Origin: Kingella oralis
GTDB lineage: Bacteria > Pseudomonadota > Gammaproteobacteria > Burkholderiales > Neisseriaceae
Assembly (NCBI RefSeq): GCF_014054985.1
Contig: NZ_CP059569.1
Location: 2,108,001-2,172,000, forward strand
Direction: 5' to 3'
DNA: 64,000 nucleotides
Made by a program: the position numbers and the translations under genes. Shown in pieces: positions 46,887 to 57,040 of this stretch (positions are counted from its first letter, which is position 1; the number at the start of each line of letters is the position of its first letter). A model generated the notes under the pieces. The model searched no databases and was not told the origin of the DNA. It saw only the letters and a program-made list of their open reading frames with translations.

Positions 46887-47449
46887 GGTTGTGTTCCTTT
46901 GTTTGTGTGGTTTGGTTGAGGTGTGTTTTTCAGGCTGCCTGAAAAAGGAAAGGGCGGATTTTACGCTGAAATGGGCTTTCAGGCTGCCTTATTGTGTGAG
47001 GCAGCCTGAAAATAAAGGTTTTCCCATTTTCAGGCTGCCTCGGCATCAGTATTCCGTTAACGGCAATCTACGCCATCGCGCGCACGCCGTTGGGGCTGAC
47101 TTCAAACAGGGTAAACGTGAGCGGTTTTTCGCCGTCGCTTTCGTGTTCCGCAATCATGTCGCGGTAGGCTTGCAGCTAGCCGCCCGCGCATTGGGGAAAC
47201 ACCAGCATGGCATCGCGGTGGGGGATGGAAGCGTAAACGGTATCCGTGCCGAAATGGCGCGGCAACGGCTCGTTGCCCAATGGTGTGTTTAACACGGCTG
47301 GATTGGTTGGGAAATGTCGGCGGGCTGCCGACGCTCCATCGGATGCGGGTTCTACACAGGTTTCAGGCTGCCTTGGGGCGGCTGCGGATGTTTTTCAGGC
47401 TGCCACAACGATGGGGGAAAGGCAGCCTGAAACCGGAAGCCGAACCGCT
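46887..47449. other. Intergenic region with a gene remnant and repeats
   Basis: About 560 bases: an overlapping king/sim-type DUS (46928-46942), a DUS triplet (46978-47040), the gene remnant (47068-47280) and a copy of the ATGTCGGCGGGCTGCCGACGC repeat at about 47314 next to three more DUS. No intact gene. Confidence 0.6.
47068..47280 (-). pseudogene. Remnant of an unknown gene with an internal stop
   Basis: On the minus strand one frame reads PLGNEPLPRHFGTDTVYASIPHRDAMLVF, then a TAG at 47176-47178, then LQAYRDMIAEHESDGEKPLTFTLFEVSPNGVRAMA to a stop at 47068-47070. The reading is protein-like on both sides of the stop and its upstream part is missing. It looks like the C-terminal end of a gene, possibly DUF1444-like, that has decayed. 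Family uncertain. Confidence 0.45.
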
Positions 47450-48865
<1,416 letters not shown>

Positions 48866-48917
48866 TCAGGCTGCCTATGGGTTTGCCCGCCAGCCAGCCT
48901 GAGTTGGAAGCCTAACA

Positions 48918-49505
48918 TCATTTCATCAGGTTTTTCAACGCCAATCGCACGCCTTCGCCCACATCCGTATCGGCGGGGATGCCTTTGGTGGCGGCGCGGG
49001 CTTCGCGTTCGTTGTAGCCCAGCGCCAGCAGGGTGCTGATGATGTCTTCGCTGGCATCGGGCGTGACGGCGGGGGCGAATAAGCCTGTTGCCTCGCCGCT
49101 GGTGGGGGCGAGTTTGCCGCGCAGCTCCAAAATCATGCGCTCGGCGGTTTTCTTGCCGATTCCGGGAGCGGCGGATAGGCGTTTGATGTCTTCTTGCGCG
49201 ATGGCGGCGGCGAGTTCATCGGCACTAAATGCGGACAGGATGCCCAGCGCGGTTTTCGCGCCGATGCCGCTCACTTTCACCAGCTGGCGGAAGGTGGCGC
49301 GCTCGGCTTTGCCGGCGAAGCCGAACAGTAAATGGGCATCTTCGCGCACGATGAGCTGGGTGTAGATGTGGAGGCTGTCGCCGATGTTGGGCAGTTGGTA
49401 AAAGGTTTGCATGGAGACTTCCAGCTCGTAGCCGATGCCGTTTACATCGATGGTGATTTGCGGCGGGTGTTTTTCGGCGAGTTTGCCGGTTAGATGGGTA
49501 ATCAT
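48918..49505 (-). CDS. ruvA: Holliday junction DNA helicase subunit RuvA
   Basis: 195 residues. The OB-fold [30 protein letters not shown], helix-hairpin-helix [15 protein letters not shown] and [18 protein letters not shown], and a C-terminal UBA-like [21 protein letters not shown] are all present. RuvA targets the RuvB motor to Holliday junctions. It lies downstream of dnaN, same strand, across a DUS hairpin (49544-49588). ruvB and ruvC are not adjacent. Confidence 0.96.
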   Translation of the reverse strand: MITHLTGKLAEKHPPQITIDVNGIGYELEVSMQTFYQLPNIGDSLHIYTQLIVREDAHLLFGFAGKAERATFRQLVKVSGIGAKTALGILSAFSADELAAAIAQEDIKRLSAAPGIGKKTAERMILELRGKLAPTSGEATGLFAPAVTPDASEDIISTLLALGYNEREARAATKGIPADTDVGEGVRLALKNLMK

Positions 49506-49600
49506 GGTGGGGCTTTCGGGAAGGGTTGGCAGGCGGTGTAATATTTTCAGGCTGCCTTATCTGTGCACGATAGAGGCAGCCTGAAAACGGGTTAGCGTAA

Positions 49601-50704
49601 TTAAATCCGCATCGGCATCACGATGTATTTGAACTCGGCGTTGTTGGGCAGCGTAATCAGCGTGGAGCGGTTGGCATCGCCAAATGCGATTTGGATGTCA
49701 TCGCTGTTTGCGCTGCGCAGCACGTCCATCAGGAATTGGATGTTGAAGCCGACTTCCAGGCTTTCGCCCGCGTAGGCGATTTCCAGCTCTTCGCTGGCTT
49801 CTTCCTGCTCGCTGTTGCTGCATGTGATTTTCAGGCTGCCCGGGGCCAGTTGCAGGCGCACGCCGCGGAATTTTTCGTTGGCGAGAATGGCGGAGCGTTC
49901 CAGCGCACCCAGCAGCGTGGCGCGGTTGATGACGAAGATTTTGTCGTTGTCCAGCGGGATGACACGGTTGTAGTCGGGGAATTTGCCGTCGATGACTTTG
50001 CTCACGATGGTGGTGTCGCCGCATTGGAAGCGCACTTGGTTGTCCAGCAGCTCAATTTGGATGGCTTCTTTGGGCTGGTTGAGCAGTTTCACCAATTCCA
50101 GCACGGTTTTGCGCGGCAAAATCACATCTTGTTTTGCCAACTCGGCTTCGATGGTGGTGCTGGCGTAGGCAAGGCGGTGTCCGTCGGTGGCGACCAGGCG
50201 CAGTTGGTTGCCTTCCACTTGCAGCAGCAAGCCGTTGAGATAATAGCGAATATCTTGCACCGCCATGCTGTATTGCACTTGGTTAATCATGTGTTTCAGC
50301 GTTTCTTGCGGCAGGGAAAATTGGGTGTGGGTGGTTTCGCTGATGTTCATGGTGGGGAAATCGGCGGGCGGCAGGGTTTGCAGGTTGAAGCGCGATTTGC
50401 CGGCTTTGAGCGTGAGCTTGTGTTCGTCCAAATCCAGTTGCACGGTGGCGTTTTCGGGCAAGGCGCGCAGGATGTCTTGCAGTTTTTTGGCGTTGGTGGT
50501 GAGCTGGAAATCGCCTTGTTCGCTGTCTGCGCCTTGGGTGTGGATTTGGATTTCCAAGTCGGTGGCGAGGATGTGCACTTTGCCGCCTTTGCTTTCCAGC
50601 AGCACGTTCGCCAAAATGGGCAGGGTGTGCTTGCGCTCCACGATGCCGGTGGCGGTTTGCAGAGGTTTGAGCAGCGCGTCGCGCTCAGTTTGCAGGATTA
50701 ACAT
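49601..50704 (-). CDS. dnaN: DNA polymerase III sliding clamp, beta subunit
   Basis: 367 residues from the ATG at 50704; the longer open frame to 51058 reads through another gene's antisense and was rejected. MLILQTERDALLKPLQTATGIVERKHTLPILANVLLESKG, then ATDGHRLAYAST and, at the end, NNAEFKYIVMPMRI, the C-terminal MPMR typical of the clamp. The ring holds the polymerase on DNA. Two small membrane-protein genes separate it from dnaA; the usual order is dnaA-dnaN adjacent. Confidence 0.97.
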   Translation of the reverse strand: MLILQTERDALLKPLQTATGIVERKHTLPILANVLLESKGGKVHILATDLEIQIHTQGADSEQGDFQLTTNAKKLQDILRALPENATVQLDLDEHKLTLKAGKSRFNLQTLPPADFPTMNISETTHTQFSLPQETLKHMINQVQYSMAVQDIRYYLNGLLLQVEGNQLRLVATDGHRLAYASTTIEAELAKQDVILPRKTVLELVKLLNQPKEAIQIELLDNQVRFQCGDTTIVSKVIDGKFPDYNRVIPLDNDKIFVINRATLLGALERSAILANEKFRGVRLQLAPGSLKITCSNSEQEEASEELEIAYAGESLEVGFNIQFLMDVLRSANSDDIQIAFGDANRSTLITLPNNAEFKYIVMPMRI

Positions 50705-50811
50705 GATGGGGTTCCTTTGTGTTTGGGATGTTGAAAAGGGGTGTGGTTTCGCAGCCAGCGCATGATGCGTTTGGGCTTTGCTGAAACGCGCGTTGCTTGT
50801 TTTCAGGCTGC

Positions 50812-51153
50812 CTATTCGGGCGGCGGCTGTTTGTCCGCCAGGCTTTGCAGCCATGTAAACAGGGCGGTGTAAATCAGCGGGCTTATCAGCAGGGTGTTGA
50901 TGCTGTGTTCGCGCAGCATGTAGTTTGCACCGAAGATGCCGATGAACGTACCCAGCGCGTAGAGCGGCAGCCTGAATTTGCCTGCGTTGCGGGTGTTGAT
51001 GTCCCACATGGTCCAAAAGGGGAGCACGAGCAGGCAAATCACGCCGAAGCTGTACCATTCTTCGTGGGTGATTTTGTCGTCTAGCGCGGAAAAAATCAGC
51101 ATGATGATGGCGATGATGATGAGCGGTTTGAGTTTTTGGCGGTAGTTTTGCAT
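50812..51153 (-). CDS. Small membrane protein of unknown function, between dnaA and dnaN (copy 1)
   Basis: 113 residues from the ATG at 51153. Four hydrophobic segments: LKPLIIIAIIMLIFSAL, WYSFGVICLLVLPFW, LPLYALGTFIGIFGANYML and LLISPLIYTALFTWLQSL. No family recognised. It is downstream of the next gene and upstream of dnaN, so it interrupts the dnaA-dnaN pair. A DUS abuts its stop. Confidence 0.6.
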   Translation of the reverse strand: MQNYRQKLKPLIIIAIIMLIFSALDDKITHEEWYSFGVICLLVLPFWTMWDINTRNAGKFRLPLYALGTFIGIFGANYMLREHSINTLLISPLIYTALFTWLQSLADKQPPPE

Positions 51154-51197
51154 GGGGGTAATTCGCGTTGGCTTGGCTGAAACTTGCTTTGTTCGTT

Positions 51198-51587
51198 TCA
51201 GGCTGCCTTTTGGTTGTTGCTGGCTTGTTTCGCTTGCTCTTGTTCGGCTGCTGCGCGCATCAAATGATTGGCATGGAAAATCGCCGCCATGCTCAATGCG
51301 ATGGCGCACGGCACGAAAACATAGCCTATCCATGTAAACGGTTCGCCGAAATAAAACGATATGGCGAGCATGGAAAGCGACACATAGCCAAAGTTAAAAG
51401 CAAAGCGTTGGCGCGCAGACCATTGCAGCGGCAAGCTGTTTATCCCGAAAAAGCCAGCCATCCCAGCGGCAGCAATATAGTGGCGCAGGGTAATCGGATC
51501 GCCGCGCAGCATATCGCCCAACATAACCACGCCAAACAACGCCAACGTGCCTGCCAGCCATTTGATGCTGTTCCAGAGTTTGTTCAT
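51198..51587 (-). CDS. Small membrane protein of unknown function, between dnaA and dnaN (copy 2)
   Basis: 129 residues with four hydrophobic segments (WLAGTLALFGVVMLGDML, YIAAAGMAGFFGINSL, FNFGYVSLSMLAISFYFGEPF and WIGYVFVPCAIALSMAAIFHA), ending in a polar Gln/Ala-rich tail. The ATG at 51587 follows AGGAAG. It has the same size, topology and orientation as its neighbour but little sequence similarity that I can see. Function unknown. Confidence 0.6.
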   Translation of the reverse strand: MNKLWNSIKWLAGTLALFGVVMLGDMLRGDPITLRHYIAAAGMAGFFGINSLPLQWSARQRFAFNFGYVSLSMLAISFYFGEPFTWIGYVFVPCAIALSMAAIFHANHLMRAAAEQEQAKQASNNQKAA

Positions 51588-51662
51588 ATTGCTTCCTTTT
51601 GCTGGATGGCGTTTTCAGGCTGCCTTTGCTGAACCATATAGGCAGCCTGAAAACGCTGTTCG

Positions 51663-53222
51663 CTAATGCTGTATCACAATCAGCAATTTCTCATAATCCT
51701 GCTTCAATTCAGGCTCGTCTTGCCGCAGCTTGGCGATGGTTTTCACCGCGTGCATCACGGTGGTGTGGTCGCGCCCGCCAAATGCGTCGCCAATGGCAGG
51801 CAGGCTTAGGTTGGTGAGTTCTTTGGTAATCGCCATGGCGATTTGGCGCGGGCGGGCAAGGTTGCGGCTGCGTTTTTTGCCCAAAATATCGCGGATGCTG
51901 ATGTGGTAATGGTCGGCAACGGCTTTCATAATCAGCTCAACGGTAATCGGCTTGTAGTTGCTGGCAACGATATCTTGCAGCGCGTCGGTGGCGAGGTCTA
52001 TGTCTATGGTGCTGGCTTTGCTAAATCGGCAGCGCGCAATCACGCGGTTTAACGCGCCTTCCAGCTCGCGCACATTTTGTTTTACGTTTTGCGCGATAAA
52101 GGTGGCGGCATCTTCTTCCAGCATAATGCCCGCGGCTTGGGCTTTGCGCTCCAAAATGTCCACGCGCATTTCCAATTCGGGCGGTTCTAGGCGGATGGTC
52201 ATGCCCCATGAAAAGCGCGACACAAGGCGTTTGTCCATGTCTTCCAAGCTGCTGGGCAACTGGTCGCAGGTGAGGATAATTTGCTGGTCGCGCGAGTGAA
52301 AATGCTCAAACAGGAAGAAAAATTCTTCCATGGTGCGGTCTTTGCCCGAGATAAATTGAATATCGTCGATAATCAGCAGGTTGTAATGCAAATATTGCTG
52401 TTTAAACGTATCCCATGTTTTGTTGCGCACGGTTGCCATAAAGGTTTTCAGGTATTCATCCGAGTGCATATAGCGCACTTTGGCTTTGGGGTTGAGCCGC
52501 AGCAATTCGTTGCCGATGGCTTGCACCAAGTGGGTTTTGCCCAAGCCTGTGCTGCCATACACGAAAAACGGGTTATACATGCTGTCGCCTGGTTTTTCGG
52601 CGATGCTTTTGGCAACGTTGGCGGCAAGCTGGTTGCCCTTGCCTTCCACCAGCGTTTCAAAGGTGTAGTCGGGGGAAAGATTGGTTTGGTTTAGGCGTTG
52701 TTCGGCGGCTTCGCGGGCTTGCTCGGCGGCGATGGCGGAGGGCTTGCTTGCGGCGTTTTCAGGCTGCCTTTGGGGGGATTGCTTGGCGGGGCGCAGGTTG
52801 CTCATGCGCTCGGCTAAGATGTCTTGCGCACTTTTGTTGCGGGCGGGGCTTGGCGTTGGCTCGGATGCGGGTGCGGTTTCAGTTTGCGCTTGGTTGTCGT
52901 TTGCGGTTTTCAGGCTGCCTCTATCGTTGTTTACAGGGCTAACCACATCCGCAGGCACTTGCGCCATTGCCACCCGCTCGCCCACGCCTGCTTGAAACAG
53001 CAATTCGGGCGCATCGGGCGCAATCAGCGCGGCGGCTTCGTGGATTTTGCGGGCGTATTGGGTGCGCAACAGGTTTGCCGCAAATTGGTTTTTGGCAAAC
53101 AACACCCACGCGCCATCTTGTTCGCCCACCGTAATCGGTGCGATGTCGCGGGAAAATTGCTGTTCGGAAAGCTCGGATTGCAAAAGCGCAAGGCATTGGG
53201 ACCAAAATTCGGGAAGACGCAT
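51663..53222 (-). CDS. dnaA: Chromosomal replication initiator DnaA
   Basis: 519 residues. N-terminal domain I, then a variable linker (residues about 90-170, with two DUS-derived stretches), then the AAA+ domain: Walker A FFVYGSTGLGKTHLVQAIGN, Walker B NLLIIDDIQFISGKD, and the C-terminal DNA-binding signature FGGRDHTTVMHAVKTI. It binds DnaA boxes and opens the origin. DnaA boxes lie directly upstream (53241-53310). Longer than E. coli DnaA because of the linker. Confidence 0.97.
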   Translation of the reverse strand: MRLPEFWSQCLALLQSELSEQQFSRDIAPITVGEQDGAWVLFAKNQFAANLLRTQYARKIHEAAALIAPDAPELLFQAGVGERVAMAQVPADVVSPVNNDRGSLKTANDNQAQTETAPASEPTPSPARNKSAQDILAERMSNLRPAKQSPQRQPENAASKPSAIAAEQAREAAEQRLNQTNLSPDYTFETLVEGKGNQLAANVAKSIAEKPGDSMYNPFFVYGSTGLGKTHLVQAIGNELLRLNPKAKVRYMHSDEYLKTFMATVRNKTWDTFKQQYLHYNLLIIDDIQFISGKDRTMEEFFFLFEHFHSRDQQIILTCDQLPSSLEDMDKRLVSRFSWGMTIRLEPPELEMRVDILERKAQAAGIMLEEDAATFIAQNVKQNVRELEGALNRVIARCRFSKASTIDIDLATDALQDIVASNYKPITVELIMKAVADHYHISIRDILGKKRSRNLARPRQIAMAITKELTNLSLPAIGDAFGGRDHTTVMHAVKTIAKLRQDEPELKQDYEKLLIVIQH

Positions 53223-53240
53223 GGGACTACTTTGTTACGT

Positions 53241-53310
53241 TGTGGATATGTTCGCCATTATACCGCAAATTTTTGTTAAGACCGCGCCGTTGTGGATAAC
53301 ATTATCCACA
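53241..53310. other. DnaA boxes upstream of dnaA, probable origin region or dnaA control region
   Basis: TGTGGATAA (53291-53299) and TTATCCACA (53302-53310) are exact DnaA boxes facing each other, and TGTGGATAT (53241-53249) is one base off. They lie in the 210-base gap between dnaA and the divergent SPFH gene, with AT-rich DNA around them. This is consistent with oriC beside dnaA or autoregulation of dnaA; I cannot tell which. Confidence 0.6.
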
Positions 53311-53462
53311 GTTTTTTGGGGCATGATGGGACTGTTGTCAGCAGCCAACAAATCATAAAAAATCACGAAAAATCAATCGTTTTTACACTATAATCCAACC
53401 CATTTCCAACCCTCAACCGATAAGGAGTTCCCATAAGCCAGTCATACAGCAAAAAATACACC

Positions 53463-54293
53463 ATGCCGCATCTTAACGGCTTTGCCGCAGCCGCCGTATT
53501 GGTGGCAATCACGTTATTTGTGGTGTGGCGAATGTTTAGCGCATTGGAAAACGGAGCGGGCGGCTTGGGTTTTCTGCTGCTGCCGCTGGGATATGGCTTT
53601 ACGCGCTTTCGCGTGGTGCAGCCTAACACCGCTTTGGTGGGCACGCTGTTTGGCAAATACGCAGGCGTGTTGCCCCAATCGGGCTTTTTTTGGCTACTGC
53701 CGTTTTACAACACGGTGAGCGTGTCGCTAAAAACCAGCAACTACGTTACCGCCACGCTGAAAGTGAACGATGCCTCTGGCACGCCGATTGAAATCGCCGC
53801 CGCTATTGTGTACCACATTGAAAACCCCGCCGCTGCGGTGCTGGACGTGGAAAACGCGCACGACTTTTTGCAGGTGCAAAGCGAAGGCGCGCTGCGGGTT
53901 TTGGCAACCCACCATCCTTACACCAACGACGGCTCGGCAGACAGCCTAACGGGGCATTCGGACAAAATCTTGGAGCAATTTCGCCGCATGGTGCAAGAGC
54001 GCGTGGAAATCGCGGGCATCAGCATTGACGAAACGCGCTTCACGCATCTGGCTTACGCGCCCGAAATCGCCCAAGCCATGCTGCGCCGCCAGCAAGCCGA
54101 AGCGGTGATTTTGGCGCGGCAAACGCTGGTGCGTGGCGCAATCGGCATGGTGGCGGGCACGGTTGCCGAGCTGGAAAAACGCGGCATTGTAAACATGACC
54201 GAACCCGAAAAAGCCAAGCTGGTTACCAATATGATGACGGTGCTGCTTTCCGAAGAAAACGCCGCGCCTGTGTTGAATGTGAGCGGGAATTGA
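53463..54293 (+). CDS. SPFH/band-7 domain membrane protein
   Basis: 276 residues from the ATG at 53463. One membrane helix (LNGFAAAAVLVAITLFVVWRMF) and a second short hydrophobic stretch precede the SPFH fold: RFRVVQPNTALVGTLFGKYAGVLPQSGFFWLLPFYNTVSVSLKTSNY and DASGTPIEIAAAIVYHI. The ending with LRRQQAEAVILARQTLVRGAIGMV matches bacterial stomatin/prohibitin-like proteins. These organise membrane microdomains. A strong AAGGAG lies 5 bases before an ATA codon at 53433, in frame and ten codons upstream, so the original start may have been ATG there. Confidence 0.82.
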   Translation: MPHLNGFAAAAVLVAITLFVVWRMFSALENGAGGLGFLLLPLGYGFTRFRVVQPNTALVGTLFGKYAGVLPQSGFFWLLPFYNTVSVSLKTSNYVTATLKVNDASGTPIEIAAAIVYHIENPAAAVLDVENAHDFLQVQSEGALRVLATHHPYTNDGSADSLTGHSDKILEQFRRMVQERVEIAGISIDETRFTHLAYAPEIAQAMLRRQQAEAVILARQTLVRGAIGMVAGTVAELEKRGIVNMTEPEKAKLVTNMMTVLLSEENAAPVLNVSGN

Positions 54294-54347
54294 TTGGTTT
54301 CAGGCTGCCTAGCAATGTTTAGGCAGCCTGAAAAATAAGGAAAATCG

Positions 54348-54911
54348 ATGAAAGCAAACAATTATGGTGCCCTACTCACCTACGCACGATTATTGAGCGA
54401 ATTGCAATCGGACGAGCTTGAAATCTCGTGGCAGAAAATCACGCCCATCAGCAAACAAGACCACCTGCTAACACGGCAGCACTTGCACCGCCTGATTTTG
54501 CTGGGCTTGCTGCTTATGGTAACGGCAGTGCCGACATCGCTTTTGATTTTTAACGAGCAGCAAACCGTTGGGATGCTATTGAGCATCGTTGGAATGCTAT
54601 TGGGCGCGGCAGCGTTTTTCCTTGCAATAGCAATACTGAAAACAGAACTGCCCGATGCCATCCGCATCTTGCGCGCGCCAATCGGCACAATGCAGCCTGA
54701 AAACTTTACGCCCTATTTCACATCAATTTACAGAGGCAGAGGTCTCTATTACCCCAAAAACACACTAGACACACGTTGCGACAGATACCTCCCAGATTGG
54801 GACAGCTTCACACAAGCAGACTGGCAAGCCCTGCTCCCCGATGCGCCCAGCCCCGAAGCCCTGCAACAGCTTATCCGCGCGATTCAAAAGCGGCTAGCCG
54901 AAGCTGAATAG
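54348..54911 (+). CDS. Tandem membrane-protein family, member 1
   Basis: 187 residues: a soluble N-terminal segment with ISWQKITPIS, two hydrophobic segments (LILLGLLLMVTAVPTSLLI and LLSIVGMLLGAAAFFLAIAIL), then a polar C-terminal part with WDSFTQADWQALLPDA and a final amphipathic helix LQQLIRAIQKRLAEAE. The same layout and blocks recur in the next three genes. It is the most divergent member. AAGGAAAA precedes the ATG. I do not recognise the family. Confidence 0.65.
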   Translation: MKANNYGALLTYARLLSELQSDELEISWQKITPISKQDHLLTRQHLHRLILLGLLLMVTAVPTSLLIFNEQQTVGMLLSIVGMLLGAAAFFLAIAILKTELPDAIRILRAPIGTMQPENFTPYFTSIYRGRGLYYPKNTLDTRCDRYLPDWDSFTQADWQALLPDAPSPEALQQLIRAIQKRLAEAE

Positions 54912-54965
54912 CGATGTTTAGGCAGCCTGAAACCTTTTTTAATCATCACAAACAAGGAAACAACC

Positions 54966-55506
54966 ATGCAAAACCATACAACCCCCGACACCCCATTTTC
55001 CGAATTGCTCCACGCCGTACAAGCTGGCGAGAAGCGCATCACATGGCAAAAATCCCACCCCATTAGCGACAGCGAACGCGCCAACGCCAAAACAACAAAA
55101 TGGGCATTTTTAGCCGCCGCGTTCGCATTGCCGATTTTCAGCCTAAGCAGCTGCTACTTCACCCCCGATATATGCAGCCCCGGCAGCAGTTTGTTTTTTT
55201 TGGTTATTTCTCGCCATTACGCTGGTTTTCAACATCGGCTTTATTGGGTTTGATATTTGGATAGCTAAACGCATGGGGCGCATCGCCGACCACCCCGCCG
55301 CGCAGCCCTTCCCCACCCTTTACACCCTACAAACACAAGCAGCACGCCGCTACGCCAACGGCATCACCGCCGCTCGCGGCAGAATTACCCAGCTGGGCTG
55401 GCAAAAATTTACCCCCGCCCAATGGGCAGAAATCCTCCCCACCGCCAGCGCAGACGAAATACACCGCCTCAGCCAAATCATTATCCAACGCCTAAACAGC
55501 AAATAA
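54966..55506 (+). pseudogene. Tandem membrane-protein family, member 2, broken at a T8 tract
   Basis: The ATG at 54966 follows AAGGAAACAACC. The first frame gives TPFSELLHAVQAGEKRITWQKSHPISDSERANAK and a hydrophobic segment, then after SSLFF leaves the family pattern and stops at 55253. In the next frame the pattern continues (WLFLAITLVFNIGFIGF, MGRIADHP, FPTLYTLQ, WQKFTPAQWAEILPTA, IIIQRLNSK) to 55506. One base less in the T8 run (55194-55201) would restore one frame of about 180 residues. T8 is a plausible slippage site, so the gene may be switchable instead of dead. Confidence 0.7.
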
Positions 55507-55591
55507 ACCCATAACGTTTTCAGGCTGCCTCGCCCCCGCCATAAAGGCAGCCTGAAAAGCCCCTTTTATCATTGCCAACAAGGAAACAACC

Positions 55592-56155
55592 ATGTCAAAC
55601 ACCCCCGACACCCCGTTCGCTGAATTACTCCACGCCGTGCAATCCAACGCGACCCACATCACATGGCAAAAATCCAGCCCCATTAGCGACCGCGAACGCG
55701 GTGATGCCAAAAAAGCCATGAAACGGTTTTTACTTATCACCTTTTTGACACTTTTGATGCTCATAGACAAAATGAGCAATTATTTTTGTTATTTCTTGCC
55801 CCGAGTATGCAGCCCCCGAAATCCGCCCCAATCATTAGCAGACTGGCTGCTCGCGCTGTTTTGGCTATTTTTCTATACAGCCCTCTCCCTCAATTTTTTC
55901 ATTATGTTTAAACACCAGCGCAAAATTGCCAACCATCCCACAGAGCAATCTTGCCCCATAACCTACACTCTGCAAACAAAAGCATCATTCCGATATTTCC
56001 TCGACAAAGGAATATTCGCTTCACGCGGCATGAATCTTCACCCCGATTGGCAAAATTTCACCGCAACCGATTGGGCAGAAATTCTCCCCACCGCCACACT
56101 CAATGAAGTGCAACAGCTCAGCCAAATGATTATCCAACGGCTCAATAATCAATAG
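55592..56155 (+). CDS. Tandem membrane-protein family, member 3
   Basis: 187 residues, intact. N-terminal block TPFAELLHAVQSNATHITWQKSSPISDRER, two hydrophobic segments (FLLITFLTLLMLIDKM and LLALFWLFFYTALSLNFFIM), then YTLQTKASFRY and the C-terminal block WQNFTATDWAEILPTATLNEVQQLSQMIIQRLNNQ. Its last 90 bases and the following gap are nearly identical to those of member 4, which suggests recent duplication or gene conversion. AAGGAAAC precedes the ATG. Confidence 0.65.
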   Translation: MSNTPDTPFAELLHAVQSNATHITWQKSSPISDRERGDAKKAMKRFLLITFLTLLMLIDKMSNYFCYFLPRVCSPRNPPQSLADWLLALFWLFFYTALSLNFFIMFKHQRKIANHPTEQSCPITYTLQTKASFRYFLDKGIFASRGMNLHPDWQNFTATDWAEILPTATLNEVQQLSQMIIQRLNNQ

Positions 56156-56233
56156 CATTTTCAGGCTGCCCAAACCCATGCAAAAGGCAGCCTAAAAACT
56201 GTTTCTCTCTCACTTAATAAAGGAATAATCCCC

Positions 56234-56770
56234 ATGCCCAGCCCGCTCCCCCAAGACACCCCATTTGCCGAATTGCGCCACGCCGTGCAAGCAGGCACAA
56301 ACGAAATCACATGGCAAAAGCGCACACCCATTAGCAACAATGAACGCAACCACGCCATGCGCCTGAAAAAACTGTTTGCTTATACGCTGCCCATACCGCT
56401 GCTACTTACCATTCTTGTTTACTTTATCCACCCCATGTTATTTTTTGACAATGGCACATTGTTTTTGCCTACTGTGTTGTTGTTTGGCTGTTACAACATC
56501 ATCGTTCCACTTTCTACAATATGGCTTACCAAACGCTACAACCGCGTATTGGATTTGCCCACAAACACGCCACAGCCCGCAACTTATTATGTGCGCTTTA
56601 AAGACAGCCGCGACAATACAAAAGGCTTAACCGTTGTTCGTGGCATAGCTTTGCGGCTGGATTACACCACATTTACCCAGCGAGACTGGCAAACCGTACT
56701 CCCCACCGCCACACCCAATGAAGTGCAACAGCTCAGCCAAATGATTATCCAACGGCTCAATAATCAATAG
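56234..56770 (+). CDS. Tandem membrane-protein family, member 4
   Basis: 178 residues, intact. N-terminal block TPFAELRHAVQAGTNEITWQKRTPISNNER, hydrophobic segments LFAYTLPIPLLLTILVYFI and LPTVLLFGCYNIIVPLSTIWL, then YYVRFKDS and the C-terminal block YTTFTQRDWQTVLPTATPNEVQQLSQMIIQRLNNQ. It has the conserved ends of the family around a variable membrane core. Next gene is rpmH, after a DUS pair. Function unknown. Confidence 0.65.
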   Translation: MPSPLPQDTPFAELRHAVQAGTNEITWQKRTPISNNERNHAMRLKKLFAYTLPIPLLLTILVYFIHPMLFFDNGTLFLPTVLLFGCYNIIVPLSTIWLTKRYNRVLDLPTNTPQPATYYVRFKDSRDNTKGLTVVRGIALRLDYTTFTQRDWQTVLPTATPNEVQQLSQMIIQRLNNQ

Positions 56771-56905
56771 CATTTTCAGGCTGCCTAACCCCACGCAAAA
56801 GGCAGCCTGAAACCCAGCAAAGCACTTATTTTGTTTGACAAACCGCATCAAAACAGGTTTAATGCGCCGTTTATTTTTCCCCCAATTTCAGATTAGGAAA
56901 CCAAC

Positions 56906-57040
56906 ATGAAACGCACTTATCAACCTTCCGTTACCAAACGCAAACGCACCCACGGCTTCTTGGTGCGCTCTAAAACCCGCGGCGGCCGCGCCGTTTTGGC
57001 AGCGCGTCGCGCCAAAGGCCGCAAACGTTTGGCCGTGTAA
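56906..57040 (+). CDS. rpmH: 50S ribosomal protein L34
   Basis: 44 residues: [44 protein letters not shown], the full length of the family. It opens the conserved rpmH-rnpA-yidD-yidC cluster next to the origin. TTAGGAAACC precedes the ATG. Confidence 0.97.
   Translation: MKRTYQPSVTKRKRTHGFLVRSKTRGGRAVLAARRAKGRKRLAV

Noticed and set aside
49601..51058. Longer dnaN start at 51058
   Set aside because: The extra 118 residues lie antisense-like over the next gene's region and lack homology character; MLILQTERD is the family start.
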